Part shown: positions 27,764 to 37,469 of the stretch, piece by piece | Numbering within the stretch: the first letter of the stretch is position 1 | Layout: each line of letters opens with the position of its first letter | Source: Rubellicoccus peritrichatus | Lineage (GTDB): Bacteria; Verrucomicrobiota; Verrucomicrobiia; Opitutales; Cerasicoccaceae | Assembly: GCF_033100135.1 (NCBI RefSeq) | Contig: NZ_CP136920.1 | Coordinates: forward strand, 186,001-250,000 | Reading direction: 5' to 3' | Length of the DNA stretch: 64,000 bases | Position numbers and translations under genes: made by a program | Notes under the pieces: model-generated | Database searches by the model: none | What the model was told of the DNA's origin: nothing | What the model saw: the letters and a program-made list of their open reading frames with translations, nothing else

Positions 27764-29008
27764 ATGAGAAGACTGATCGGCGCCCTCGTAATTTGCTCAT
27801 TCACCAGTTTTTTATTTGCCGGCACTCCACTGCGAATTGAGCCAATCCCTGACAAAACCCTCTCTGTCGGCGGATCAATGACTGTCGCAATTGACGACTA
27901 TATAGGCTTTTACCTTCCGGAAGCACCTCGTGTTCAAGTCGTTACAAATCTAGGAACAATCCCGCTGGAATTAACTCCAGATCGTGCCCCCAAAACAGTC
28001 GAAAATTTCCTGAATTATGTGTTCGACGGCGACTATACCGACACCCTTTTCCACCGCTCCGCGCCAGGGTTTGTCATTCAAACCGGTGGCTTCGCTCTAA
28101 TTCAGAGCGAAGAGCAAAATTCCATTGATCCGATTGCGACGGATGAGCCAGTGGTCAATGAGTTCAATGTCTCAAATACCTTAGGAACAATCGCCATGGC
28201 AAAACTCGGTAACGATCCCGACAGCGCAACGAGCCAGTGGTTTATCAACCTGCAGAACAACGGCAGCACACTCGACGGACAGAACGGAGGATTTACTGTT
28301 TTCGGAAGTGTAACTGGAGATGGCATGGATGTCGCAAATGCCATCGCAGCCCTGCCAAGATTCAATTTTTCGAGTTTCTTTAACCTTCCACTAAATGAGC
28401 TCCCACTCCAAAACTACGATGAGAGCGTTGGGTTGACGATTCCCAACCTGATTATTGTCTCAGACGTCTCTGTCATTCCAGAAGATCCAGCACAAGTCGA
28501 TGCAGCGGAACTGACCGATATCGAGATTGTCAGTAACTCAGCCCCGAACTTTGTTGCTGCAACCATTGATGGTCGGAATTTGATTTTAACGGCTTCAGCT
28601 GAATCGACAGGGAGCACTGAAATCAAAATTCGAGTCACTGGTGACGGTCAAACCATCGAGAGCACTTTTACTGTAACGACCAGCGGTGCAGGCATTACAA
28701 CCGTTTTCCCTGGTTCTGCTGAAGCCGGAAATGACTGGTGGTTCAGCTCATGGCTTGATTTCTTCTATGCTGGTTCGTGGCCTTGGGTCTACCACCCTGC
28801 TCACGAATGGCTGTATCTTGCTGCGAGTGAATCAGAATCATTCTGGGCTTTCGACGATGCAATAGAACTTGGCTGGATGTGGACCAGCGACGAGCTCTAC
28901 CCTTCCTTTTTTCACGCTACAAGTGGTGAATTTATCACCTACGACAATACCAATACTGCACAACGCTGGTTTTTCTTCCCCAGTTCCGGATGGCAACGAA
29001 TTGACTAA
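27764..29008 (+). CDS. secreted cyclophilin-type peptidyl-prolyl isomerase with Trp-rich tail
   Basis: A 414-residue exported protein with a signal peptide (about 1-20). The cyclophilin domain (about 60-240) has LFHRSAPGFVIQTGG, SQWFINLQNN and GGFTVFGSV; it would catalyse proline isomerisation in the periplasm or outside. A beta-type region of about 70 residues follows, then a Trp- and Tyr-rich tail (about 325-414) with WWFSSWLDFFY, SWPWVYHP and WMWTSDELYP. A similar Trp-rich module opens the protein at 62264-63640. AAGGA lies upstream of the ATG. The histidine kinase gene follows after 29 bases. Confidence 0.9.
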   Translation: MRRLIGALVICSFTSFLFAGTPLRIEPIPDKTLSVGGSMTVAIDDYIGFYLPEAPRVQVVTNLGTIPLELTPDRAPKTVENFLNYVFDGDYTDTLFHRSAPGFVIQTGGFALIQSEEQNSIDPIATDEPVVNEFNVSNTLGTIAMAKLGNDPDSATSQWFINLQNNGSTLDGQNGGFTVFGSVTGDGMDVANAIAALPRFNFSSFFNLPLNELPLQNYDESVGLTIPNLIIVSDVSVIPEDPAQVDAAELTDIEIVSNSAPNFVAATIDGRNLILTASAESTGSTEIKIRVTGDGQTIESTFTVTTSGAGITTVFPGSAEAGNDWWFSSWLDFFYAGSWPWVYHPAHEWLYLAASESESFWAFDDAIELGWMWTSDELYPSFFHATSGEFITYDNTNTAQRWFFFPSSGWQRID

Positions 29009-29037
29009 ACCATCCATCAAAATTCCTACCTAGAATC

Positions 29038-30183
29038 GTGAGTATAACGAACCAGACCATTGCAGCCGAGCCCGTTGTCGTTCTCGGAGAATTATCAAGA
29101 GGCATTTGCCATGATTTAAAGAATTTCCTGACTGCCATCCAAGGCAATGCGGAGATGGCACGCAGAACTGGCACAAGTGGAGAGGAGCCACTCGAACGTT
29201 CACTTGAGAAAATCACTGAAGCCGCCCTGGCAGCCAGCGATCTTTGTAACCAAGTCCTGGCTTACTCCCGACAAGGAGCTCTCCCCCGAAGCGTCTTTAA
29301 TTTCAGCAAACTTGTTGAGCGAACAGCATTGATGCTGCATGACGCATCGCAGACTAATATAAAAGTCACAGTTAAGACAGACGGTCCGGATGCAATCGTT
29401 GAAGCCAGTGAAAGTCAAATTCGTCAAATTGTATCTAACCTGATCGCCAACGCCTTTCACGCCGTAGGTGAAAAGGGAGGAACGGTAACTCTCACAGTAT
29501 CTGCCTCAAAAGAAAGCGGTACCGCAGAATTGGAAGTCAGCGACACAGGGCCAGGAATTGCATTCGAAAAGCAAACTCAACTCTTTGAGCCCACCTTTAC
29601 AACAAAAGCTTTCGGTGTCGGCAATGGATTAGGCCTCATGCTGGTAAAGCGCATCGCTGAAGAGCATGGTGGAGCTGTCAGTTGCAAATCAGAACCAGGT
29701 AAAGGCTGCAGCTTTCAAGTCACAATTCCTCTGACTGACAAAGTCATTGTCGAAAGCCCGCAAGATGACAAATCAGCAAGTTCATTGCACCGCAAATACA
29801 ATGTTCTCCTCGTGGATGACGAAGAATTCATGAGAAGTCTCGGCATTGATATTCTACAAAGTCTGGGCTACCGAGTCACCGTCGCCTCAACGGGACGCGA
29901 AGCATTTGAATTGATCCAAAAAAACCCGGATTATTTCGACGTAATCCTAAGTGATTCACGAATGCCCGAAATGTCAGGCGAAGAACTCGCGTTGGAAACG
30001 AGAAAGATTCGCCCTAATCTGCCTTTCATCCTCGTCACCGCTTTTGCCTCAATTGATGGTGAACGACGCACTAAGAAATGCGGCATCCATGGTATCGTAG
30101 CCAAGCCCTTCCTTATTGAAGACCTTAAAAAAGCACTGGACCAGGCACTCTCTCAAAGAGAGAAAGATTTGACTCCGTGCTAA
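29038..30183 (+). CDS. soluble hybrid histidine kinase with receiver domain
   Basis: A 381-residue signalling protein starting at a GTG 29 bases after the cyclophilin stop. A dimerisation/phosphoacceptor segment (about 12-80) has CHDLKNFLTAIQGNAEM with the likely phospho-His. The ATPase domain (about 120-235) has N box NLIANAFHAV and DTGPGI, and GNGLGLMLVK. A receiver domain (about 258-378) has the acidic pair in VDDEEFM, the phosphoacceptor Asp in ILSDSRMPEM and the Lys of AKPF. There is no sensor or membrane segment, so the input must come from a partner. Confidence 0.9.
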   Translation: MSITNQTIAAEPVVVLGELSRGICHDLKNFLTAIQGNAEMARRTGTSGEEPLERSLEKITEAALAASDLCNQVLAYSRQGALPRSVFNFSKLVERTALMLHDASQTNIKVTVKTDGPDAIVEASESQIRQIVSNLIANAFHAVGEKGGTVTLTVSASKESGTAELEVSDTGPGIAFEKQTQLFEPTFTTKAFGVGNGLGLMLVKRIAEEHGGAVSCKSEPGKGCSFQVTIPLTDKVIVESPQDDKSASSLHRKYNVLLVDDEEFMRSLGIDILQSLGYRVTVASTGREAFELIQKNPDYFDVILSDSRMPEMSGEELALETRKIRPNLPFILVTAFASIDGERRTKKCGIHGIVAKPFLIEDLKKALDQALSQREKDLTPC

Positions 30184-30242
30184 ACAATCCAATCGCACTA
30201 CAGCAGACCACTAGCCGTTTAAACAAACGGCATCAGTAGCAA

Positions 30243-30689
30243 CTACTGACTAGCGAACATCACGAACTTGATCTTTGCTGAGCCACATGCGTTCAAAACA
30301 TCGATTGAGCGCTTATGCAGGGAATCCTGATCAGCAATGATGGTTACAGAGGTTTTGAGACCACCACGGTCATTCGCTGCCTTGAGACGTTGTAATGTCT
30401 TAGTCAATTCAGGCATATTACGGCTCTCATAATGATCCATTTGAGCGCCATTCAATAAAACCTCTCCACTGGCCAAAATCTCGACAACCTGCTCTTGAGG
30501 CAGCTTTGCATCCGGATCTGGTGGAACATTAGCCGGAAGCTTAATACCCATATCAGCCTCTTCCTTGATCAACGCAGTCGTGACCATGAAATAAATGAGC
30601 AACAGGAAGACGATATCAATCATCGGTGTGAGATCGAAGCCCTCCTGGTCGGCCAAATAGTTATGTGGTTTTTTTCTTCTTCTGGCCAT
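30243..30689 (-). CDS. ExbD/TolR-type transport energiser, second copy
   Basis: A 148-residue inner membrane protein with a short basic cytoplasmic N-terminus, one membrane helix (about 20-42) carrying the functional Asp of the LTPMIDIVFLLLIYF motif, and a periplasmic domain. ExbD and TolR subunits pair with ExbB or TolQ to couple proton flow to envelope work. Its ATG overlaps the stop of the upstream exbD by one base (TAATG), a sign of translational coupling. It is the last of five genes reading leftward from 36104. Confidence 0.9.
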   Translation of the reverse strand: MARRRKKPHNYLADQEGFDLTPMIDIVFLLLIYFMVTTALIKEEADMGIKLPANVPPDPDAKLPQEQVVEILASGEVLLNGAQMDHYESRNMPELTKTLQRLKAANDRGGLKTSVTIIADQDSLHKRSIDVLNACGSAKIKFVMFASQ

Positions 30690-31090
30690 TACTCTTGGAA
30701 AGTTGCGAAGATGATATCAAAGACGCCGTTCTCAGCACAAGTTTGCATGACGTCCTGGACATGCTCATGGGCGACATTGGAGTCCGCACGTAAATATACA
30801 CGAAAACCGGGAATGGTGTTATTGTCATTCCTGACACGTTGCCCAAGTTGCTCTAACGTCACATTGGCGAGGCCGATAAAGATATCACCGGACTCCTGCA
30901 GAGAAACCTGCATCCGTCCCTTGGTTTCATCTGGCACCTTGGATTTATCAGCCTCAGGAAGTTCGACTTCGACTTTATCAGTAATTTCTGCCGCAACAAC
31001 CATGAAGAAAATGATGAGCAGAAAGACCACATCGATCATCGGTGTAAGGTCGAATTCTTCGTCTTTTAGTTCTGGTACGTCAGCCTTCAT
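30689..31090 (-). CDS. ExbD/TolR-type transport energiser, first copy
   Basis: A 133-residue protein with the same plan as its neighbour: about 14 cytoplasmic residues, one membrane helix with the essential Asp in DLTPMIDVVFLLIIFF, then a periplasmic domain of about 95 residues. The two ExbDs differ strongly outside the helix, so they are not a recent duplication and might form a heteromer. It follows the exbB gene by about 33 bases. Confidence 0.92.
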   Translation of the reverse strand: MKADVPELKDEEFDLTPMIDVVFLLIIFFMVVAAEITDKVEVELPEADKSKVPDETKGRMQVSLQESGDIFIGLANVTLEQLGQRVRNDNNTIPGFRVYLRADSNVAHEHVQDVMQTCAENGVFDIIFATFQE

Positions 31091-31123
31091 GTTTTTTGCT
31101 TAAATGATTCTGAAAGTAAGGAA

Positions 31124-31894
31124 TCAACCTTCAGCGTGACGACGAATACCACGAATCATCTCGTAGTAAAGATCACCAACGAGTTTGGAAACACGGGAGG
31201 CGATTTTGCCGTAACGGTTCTTGAAGAAGAAGTAAAAGAACATCGCTGGAATCGCAACGATCAGTCCAGATGCAGTGGTGATCAAAGCCTCAGAGATGTT
31301 GTCCGCGAGAACCTGCGGCTGCCCCATACCTTGAGCTGCAATGGCGCGGAAGGCTTTAACCATACCGGAAACAGTTCCCAGCAGTCCAACCATCGGCGAT
31401 AAGGTCGCGACAATTGAAAGATAATTAATCATGACGAAAGGAGCGGCCAACTCTTCAGTGGAAGACTCTTCCATCGCTTCCTTAACGGCATCTGGATCAA
31501 GGTGCTCGTCATCAACACGCTCCAAACCAGCATAAATGATGTTGGTGATGACAGTGGGATTATCATCGCAAATCTTCTTGGCGTGATCGAGGTGCAGGTT
31601 GTGCATGGCAGGCTTGAGCTCATCAGCAAGGTCCGGACGCAGGAACGCTTTTTCACGGATCATGAGGAAGTTGTAGATGATCAATCCGACCCCGCATATG
31701 GAGAGGAAGAGAAGAACATACATGGCCCAGCCACCAGCCTTGAATAAGCCGATCAGACTAACGCTTTCCGGCGCAGCAGGTGCTGCCTGCGCAGCTGCAT
31801 CAGCAGCTTCCTGGGCGAAAGCCATGCCCGAAGTCATAGCGACAAAGGCAAAGCCTATGCAGAACAAGGTGAGGAATCTTCGCATCGAGTGCAT
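31124..31894 (-). CDS. MotA/TolQ/ExbB proton channel family protein
   Basis: A 256-residue protein. A cleavable signal-like segment (about 1-27, ending AFAQ) and an Ala/Pro-rich stretch precede three membrane helices: about 48-70, 138-165 and 185-215. The conserved SPMVGLLGTVSGM and ALITTASGLIVAIPAM segments identify the ExbB/TolQ family. With the two ExbD-like genes downstream it would form a proton-driven motor complex. The leader segment is found in longer ExbBs. No TonB, TolA or Pal gene is in the operon. Confidence 0.93.
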   Translation of the reverse strand: MHSMRRFLTLFCIGFAFVAMTSGMAFAQEAADAAAQAAPAAPESVSLIGLFKAGGWAMYVLLFLSICGVGLIIYNFLMIREKAFLRPDLADELKPAMHNLHLDHAKKICDDNPTVITNIIYAGLERVDDEHLDPDAVKEAMEESSTEELAAPFVMINYLSIVATLSPMVGLLGTVSGMVKAFRAIAAQGMGQPQVLADNISEALITTASGLIVAIPAMFFYFFFKNRYGKIASRVSKLVGDLYYEMIRGIRRHAEG

Positions 31895-31941
31895 TACTTT
31901 ATATATATTTTAGGATTAATTCTTATTCCTTAGACGGTTAA

Positions 31942-33066
31942 TCAACTGGGTTCGGTATCGGTTTCAGTGGGTTTAGGAACACTCTTGGGCGGTAAAGCAT
32001 CCAATTGTGTTTTAGATTTTTCTCCCCACATTGTCTTCGGATAAAAAAGCAAAACTTCACCATAAATCTCTCGAGCCGTATCCGGCTTTTCAAGAATTTC
32101 ATAACAATATCCGGCGGTATAGGTAATTTCAGGAGCCCAATCGGAGCCCACATCCGTATAAACAACTCCACGGCTGATCTGGGCCATTGCGGCTATTGGT
32201 TGCTCTTCAATGAGCAATATTTTTCCCTGAATGAGTTGCTTCAGAGAGTAGCCCGTTTCCCCGGGTTTAATGTCGCCTGCTTGCTCTAAGAAAAGACGAG
32301 CTGACTCCAGGCGGTCTAATTCAACATTACAATAAGCAATCCAAAGCACGGATTTCTCAGCTTCTGGAGTCCCTTTAACCTGCTGAATACGTTGATATAG
32401 AAAAAGTGCCTCCTCAATATTGCCATCCTTACGAAGGGAATTCGCAAAATATAAGATGCGTGGGAGGATGCTCCCCTCTCCGGTCAGAGGCAGCTTATCA
32501 AGTAAAGCCATTGCTTCACGGTTCTTTTTCTGCTCCACCAGTCTCTCAACCAACTGAATCGCGTAAGTACTGAATACCGGCGAAAGCTTTGTCAGTGGAA
32601 TACGCTGAAAGAAAGCGACAGTTTCATCATCATTACCCTCACTGTTAATCAGTGCATACGCAAAACGCTCCACATAAGGATGAATATTAAAACGATTCTG
32701 TGGAATTTCCAGATAAGGAATCAAAGGATAAATCCCTGAGCGCATTCCTTGGACAGCTACCTCGAAATCTTCCAAATCAATGGCTTGCATAGCCTCCAAC
32801 AGCTTCTTTGGAGCCATGTAATAAAGCAAGAGACCTTCAGTATCGAGGGGAACACCGATCTCTCTGTTGTCGTTCATATTATAACGGAAAATCAAATCAC
32901 CGCGATCCTCTCCAACGAGAAACAGCTTCGTATCTGCACCACCAGTACGATTCGTAACAGGAATTGGCTTGTTACCATACTGCTTGAAATAATCAGTACC
33001 ATCCTGTCCGTAAGCAGAACTGAGGAAAACGAGGATCAGAGTGCAAACTAGGGATAACTTTCTCAC
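31942..33066 (-). CDS. periplasmic TPR-type protein of the ExbBD operon
   Basis: A 374-residue exported protein with a signal peptide (about 1-20, ending SAYG). The rest is mostly helical with degenerate tetratricopeptide-like repeats, for instance around VLWIAYCNVELDRLESARLF and YTAGYCYEILEKPDTAREIY. It begins at a GTG that overlaps the stop codon of the upstream TPR gene by four bases (GTGA), so the two are co-translated. In this position a TPR protein may connect the ExbBD motor to a periplasmic or outer membrane partner, but that is an inference. Confidence 0.8.
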   Translation of the reverse strand: MRKLSLVCTLILVFLSSAYGQDGTDYFKQYGNKPIPVTNRTGGADTKLFLVGEDRGDLIFRYNMNDNREIGVPLDTEGLLLYYMAPKKLLEAMQAIDLEDFEVAVQGMRSGIYPLIPYLEIPQNRFNIHPYVERFAYALINSEGNDDETVAFFQRIPLTKLSPVFSTYAIQLVERLVEQKKNREAMALLDKLPLTGEGSILPRILYFANSLRKDGNIEEALFLYQRIQQVKGTPEAEKSVLWIAYCNVELDRLESARLFLEQAGDIKPGETGYSLKQLIQGKILLIEEQPIAAMAQISRGVVYTDVGSDWAPEITYTAGYCYEILEKPDTAREIYGEVLLFYPKTMWGEKSKTQLDALPPKSVPKPTETDTEPS

Positions 33067-36000
33067 AGTGCTTGCCTTGCGTTATTGATTTCGTCGTAGA
33101 GAGGCGAATTCTCGAATTGTGGAGAATTTAAAAATTCGTCATAGGTATTTTTCGCGTCCTCAGCTCGTCCCATCCGTTCAAGGGTTTTACCACTTTGCAA
33201 ATAAGCGGCCCCAGACCATTCTGTAAAAGCTCCATGCCCAATGTATGTTCGTTCAAAGAACGTTTGAGCCATTGGTAACTCATCCTGCTCAAAGTACGAC
33301 ATTCCAGATTTGAAAAGCGCTTCTGCATGAGGTGTTCCACGCCATTCGCGATTTGCCAGGACTCGCTCGTATTGTTCACGAGCATCAGCTGCACGCTCCA
33401 TTTTGCGATAGACATCACCTTGGTTCATAACCGCACTCACGATCGCAAGTTCTGCGGGGAAACGCGCCTCAGCCTCTTTATAAAAATATAGTGCATCATC
33501 GTAATTACCAAGGGACTGCTCAACATCACCCAAGCCCATAAGCGCATCCAGGACAAACTCCGACTCCGCATGCTCGTCTAGTACTCTTTGATAAGCACCC
33601 TTTGCAAGTTGCGGATCAAATTCACGATTCTTATTACCCATCCAAATTAGAGTACTTGGGCTACCATAGGAGAAATCTTCTTCGGTGAAAACTTGACCGG
33701 CATTCAATTCCACATCCATTTGCTCCAAAGCCATTTGTAGGCGAAGTGCAAGCGTTCTCTCTTCATGCTCTTTGGCGATTCCATATGCCGTCTCAAAGGT
33801 TTCCTCAGGCGTACTAACAGGCAGACTGGATTTCATCTCGCGAAAAACCGCAATCTGATCATTAAGCGAGGCAGCATCATCGATCAATGATTCACGATAG
33901 GCTTTGTCATAGAAAGGGCGTTTGACCTCTTCACTGATTTTGGGGTTCTCAGCAAGATAGTCAAAAAGTGCCCTACGATCTTCAGCAATCAAAGTGCGAA
34001 ATTCTCGCTCCAACTGAACTTTCTCAAGGAAGCCAAGATTCGCATTAATCATCTCAAGATTTGTGTAATACTTGATTGGGTATTCCTCAATAATGAGGTC
34101 AATGCCGTTTGCTTTGGGGCTGTCACCAAAACGCTCAATTGCACTCCAGTATTCTTCAAGAGCTCGCCCAGGCTGCCCCTGCAATTCACGGGCGCGACCA
34201 AGCTGGTAGATCGCCGTCGTCAAGTCACCACTCTCGCGATAATTGTTGACGAAATTCTCCAATTTGAGGGCCATTTCATCATAGCGCTTATTGGCTTCAA
34301 GCAGTTCAGCAGCCCGGAAATAAGAATTCTGAATAAAACCGATATTGTCCGTGTATTTTTCCACATTGTTGTAGTGGTCCAATGCTTTCGGGACGTCCGG
34401 GACTGAAGCTTCCAGATCACCAAGAAAGTACTCTGCCTCACCACGAAGATTGGAGTCAGAATAGCGGGCAACGAATGTCTCAAATGTATCCCGGGCTGCA
34501 TCCATTTCCTGCAATCCGAATTGGCAGATGCCTCTCCGATACAGAGAGTCCTCCGCATAGGCGCTACCCGGATACTTCCTCAAGACCGTCTCAAAATATC
34601 CAAATGCCTTTTCATAATCCTGCTCGAAGAGATAACCCATGCCAGTCCAATAGTTGAGGCCATCCTGCATGATGACACCAGGGTATTTCTTAATATATTC
34701 AGTGAACAGATCAACCATCCCCGCATAATCCTGATCTTTAACAAATTGTGACCCCATCAGGAACACGATTTGGGAGCAATAGCGGTTATCCGAATTCTGC
34801 TCGATGAACTTTTTACCCAAACCGAAGAAGTCCTGAGTCCGCCCCTTCTGCTGATAAAACTGTGCCAGTTTTACGATCACATCATCACGATATTTCACCC
34901 ATGCAGGATCATCCATGTAAGATTCGCCCAAACGGATAACTTCATCGGTCATCCCAATGTTAGTGGCACCAGTGAATGCAGCATAATAGAAGTCCTGCAC
35001 ATTGGCATGATTCGGATAATCGTTGATTAGCTCAAGATAAGCCCAAAACGACTCCCAGTCGCGACCAGTTAACAGATAATTACGGGCAATACGGACCCTG
35101 AGCTCAGGCGTATAAGAGGTCATTGACTTTAATGCCTTAATCTGAGCATCAGTGTTGTAAATCTCTGTCTCAAGCTCAACTGCACGCTCAGAAGTGGAAC
35201 CAGTTGAAGACTTCAACAACTCAAGCTGACCACTTAGATCGCGAGAACGATTTTCCTGCCAGGCCAAGATTTCCTCAACGGTAAGGACCATGCGATACAT
35301 CAACATCGCCTCATTATAATCTTTTTCTTTGGCAAGTTTGTCTCCCGCGTCAATAAGCGCTACGTTAAATTGTAATTTGTAGCGTGCCGGAGACTCACCA
35401 ACCAAGAATGGGAACAAATCGATCGCACTCTGAAACTTACCTTGATTGATATACGCCTCCATTAACGCCGCCGCCGCCGCTGCTTTGTCATCGGGATCGC
35501 GACTTGCATCGAAAAACTTCTTGAACCATGGCTCACCATTTTTCCAGTCTTTGGCGATGTAGTAAGCTTGAGATAGCTTTTTCAGTGCCTCAACACGCTG
35601 TTGAGAATTTAGACGAACCTCCAGTGGCGGTCTAAGCAGTTTCTTGTAAATTTCCGCTGCCTTTGTCCATTGCTGTAAACCGCGGTAGGCATCAGCAGTA
35701 GCAAGGCTCGCGATCACCGTGAAGCTACCATTGGGAAATTCCTTATCAAGGCGATCAAACCATTTAATCGCCTCCTGAAGTAGATTATTGGACTGGCTAC
35801 TCCCGTATTCCACCAGGTATCCAACTCCGAGGTAGAAATAAACTGCTTCAAGCCGTTTCTTCGTTTCTGGATCCTCCGCCTCAAACCGACTGACTAATTC
35901 AGTCAAGTAAGGCCGAGCCTGTAGATACTGTTGGGAATCGACGAGTTCGACAGCTTTAGTTTGCAGCTGTGACAACGTCAGTGACTCGGCTTGACCGTGT

Positions 36001-36104
36001 AAGAAAACCGCTCCCGGCAACCACAGGGTCAAAACAAAGATGTATTTAAGGATATATTTTCGTGCTAACACGAGGGGCGAATACCTGAGAAGGTTATTGT
36101 TCAA
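33063..36104 (-). CDS. large periplasmic TPR-repeat protein of the ExbBD operon
   Basis: A 1013-residue protein and the first gene of the operon. A hydrophobic N-terminus (about 18-38) acts as a signal peptide; the start is a TTG at 36104, or a GTG at 36071 that gives a tidier signal. Most of the remainder is built of many TPR-like repeats, recognisable by patterns such as YFYLGVGYL, ALMGLGDVEQSLGNYDDALYFYKEA and LYRRGICQFGLQ. Such arrays serve as protein-binding scaffolds, similar to YbgF/CpoB or BamD-like repeats but far longer. The partner is unknown. Confidence 0.82.
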   Translation of the reverse strand: MNNNLLRYSPLVLARKYILKYIFVLTLWLPGAVFLHGQAESLTLSQLQTKAVELVDSQQYLQARPYLTELVSRFEAEDPETKKRLEAVYFYLGVGYLVEYGSSQSNNLLQEAIKWFDRLDKEFPNGSFTVIASLATADAYRGLQQWTKAAEIYKKLLRPPLEVRLNSQQRVEALKKLSQAYYIAKDWKNGEPWFKKFFDASRDPDDKAAAAAALMEAYINQGKFQSAIDLFPFLVGESPARYKLQFNVALIDAGDKLAKEKDYNEAMLMYRMVLTVEEILAWQENRSRDLSGQLELLKSSTGSTSERAVELETEIYNTDAQIKALKSMTSYTPELRVRIARNYLLTGRDWESFWAYLELINDYPNHANVQDFYYAAFTGATNIGMTDEVIRLGESYMDDPAWVKYRDDVIVKLAQFYQQKGRTQDFFGLGKKFIEQNSDNRYCSQIVFLMGSQFVKDQDYAGMVDLFTEYIKKYPGVIMQDGLNYWTGMGYLFEQDYEKAFGYFETVLRKYPGSAYAEDSLYRRGICQFGLQEMDAARDTFETFVARYSDSNLRGEAEYFLGDLEASVPDVPKALDHYNNVEKYTDNIGFIQNSYFRAAELLEANKRYDEMALKLENFVNNYRESGDLTTAIYQLGRARELQGQPGRALEEYWSAIERFGDSPKANGIDLIIEEYPIKYYTNLEMINANLGFLEKVQLEREFRTLIAEDRRALFDYLAENPKISEEVKRPFYDKAYRESLIDDAASLNDQIAVFREMKSSLPVSTPEETFETAYGIAKEHEERTLALRLQMALEQMDVELNAGQVFTEEDFSYGSPSTLIWMGNKNREFDPQLAKGAYQRVLDEHAESEFVLDALMGLGDVEQSLGNYDDALYFYKEAEARFPAELAIVSAVMNQGDVYRKMERAADAREQYERVLANREWRGTPHAEALFKSGMSYFEQDELPMAQTFFERTYIGHGAFTEWSGAAYLQSGKTLERMGRAEDAKNTYDEFLNSPQFENSPLYDEINNARQAL

Positions 36105-36341
36105 ACAGAAAACGACTTATGGGAAAAGGAGAAGGAGACACCGTTAAACCACCTCATGACAAGACTTTTCTCTTCAATTAACATGAATCTATTCAATTAT
36201 AGCGTAAAATTCAAATTTGAACCGGGTGGACTTAAAAAAATTGACTGCCTGATCTCTCAAGCAAGTCTAGCCACTGTTATTCGTCAATAATATCCAAAAG
36301 TTAATAGCCACTTTAGTAAAGTGAGCTAACTCATTTCATTT

Positions 36342-37469
36342 ATTCTAATTCATCGCTACATTTTCCGTCAGGTTTTACTCGCGACAGTCATCGCGGTGGG
36401 CTTGTTCGTCTTCGTATTGGTCGCAGGCAACGCAATACGCGAGGTTCTCGGATTGCTGGCTTCCGGCCGCCTGACCTGGGCAGACTTTGGCTACTTTCTG
36501 GCCATCCTGATTCCAGGCGTTGTTCCTTATGCGCTGCCGCTTGGATTGCTTTTTGCTACATTGCTGGTTCTTGGCCGGCTTTCCGCCCAAAGTGAAATCC
36601 TGGCGATGAAAGCCGCAGGCCTAAGCCTCTGGCGCATTGCCGCCCCCATATTACTCATTGCAATCCTCGGGACGGGCCTGGCACTCATTATTGGCTTCTA
36701 CTATGCTCCATTGGCTGATTCGACTTATAAAAAGAAGCTGACCAATATTGTCCGAAATGATCCGCTACGCTTTATCCAGCAAAGAACTTTCATTAAGGAC
36801 TTTCCCGGCTTTGTGATCTACGTCGACAGTCGATCTGGCAATGAGCTCAGGGACTTTTACATTTGGGAGCTCACAGAAGACGGTAAAGTCCACATTTTTG
36901 TTCAAGGTGCACGAGGCAATATCAACTACTCAGAAGAGGATGATGCCATCATCCTGACCATTATTGAAGGCACTGGCGAACAACGCAAAGCCGATGATGC
37001 AGAGAATCTCCAGGATACAATTCCTGTGGTTAGCTATGAGAATGCATCCGTCAGTTTATCTTTAGACCGCATACTGGGGAGTGAAGAGCAAAACCAAAAA
37101 CTTTCACTCATGACACTCGATGAGCTGCTAGACAAGCGACGTTTGGCGATCCAAGCGCCATCATCAGACGAAAGCCTCACAGAGCAAATGAATGTTCAAG
37201 TTGCGATTCAAAAGAAAGTCGCATTCTCGTTTTCAGTCCTGTCGCTCTGTATTTTTGCCATCCCTCTTGGGATCAAGGCCAGTCGTTCGGAGACTTACGC
37301 AAATCTGGGCATAGCTCTCGCCCTGGCTCTCGTCTATTTCATGCTGACGATTATGATTTCCTGGACAGAGAAAACGCCGTCAGTGCGACCTGACTTGCTT
37401 CTGTGGATACCAAATTTCATTTTCCAGGCCTTTGGTTTTTATATGCTTTATCGGGCAAATAAGCACTAG
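36342..37469 (+). CDS. LptF/LptG-family permease of lipopolysaccharide export
   Basis: An inner membrane protein of the YjgP/YjgQ family, the transmembrane part of the LPS-extracting ABC transporter. Six helices are expected: about three near the N-terminus, with a periplasmic beta-jellyroll domain in the middle, and three at the C-terminus (about 280-370). The first GTG is at 36396, but the conserved opening of the family (here LIHRYIFRQVLLATV) lies upstream in the same frame, which runs back to a stop at 36327 without ATG, GTG or TTG. I therefore place the start at an ATT (36342), which is tentative. The stop codon abuts a MITE-like element. Confidence 0.75.
   Translation: MLIHRYIFRQVLLATVIAVGLFVFVLVAGNAIREVLGLLASGRLTWADFGYFLAILIPGVVPYALPLGLLFATLLVLGRLSAQSEILAMKAAGLSLWRIAAPILLIAILGTGLALIIGFYYAPLADSTYKKKLTNIVRNDPLRFIQQRTFIKDFPGFVIYVDSRSGNELRDFYIWELTEDGKVHIFVQGARGNINYSEEDDAIILTIIEGTGEQRKADDAENLQDTIPVVSYENASVSLSLDRILGSEEQNQKLSLMTLDELLDKRRLAIQAPSSDESLTEQMNVQVAIQKKVAFSFSVLSLCIFAIPLGIKASRSETYANLGIALALALVYFMLTIMISWTEKTPSVRPDLLLWIPNFIFQAFGFYMLYRANKH

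Noticed and set aside
30214-30231. GCCGTTT-AAAC-AAACGGC hairpin as a terminator between the kinase and exbD genes
   Set aside because: The stem is only 7 bp and no U-tract follows on either strand.
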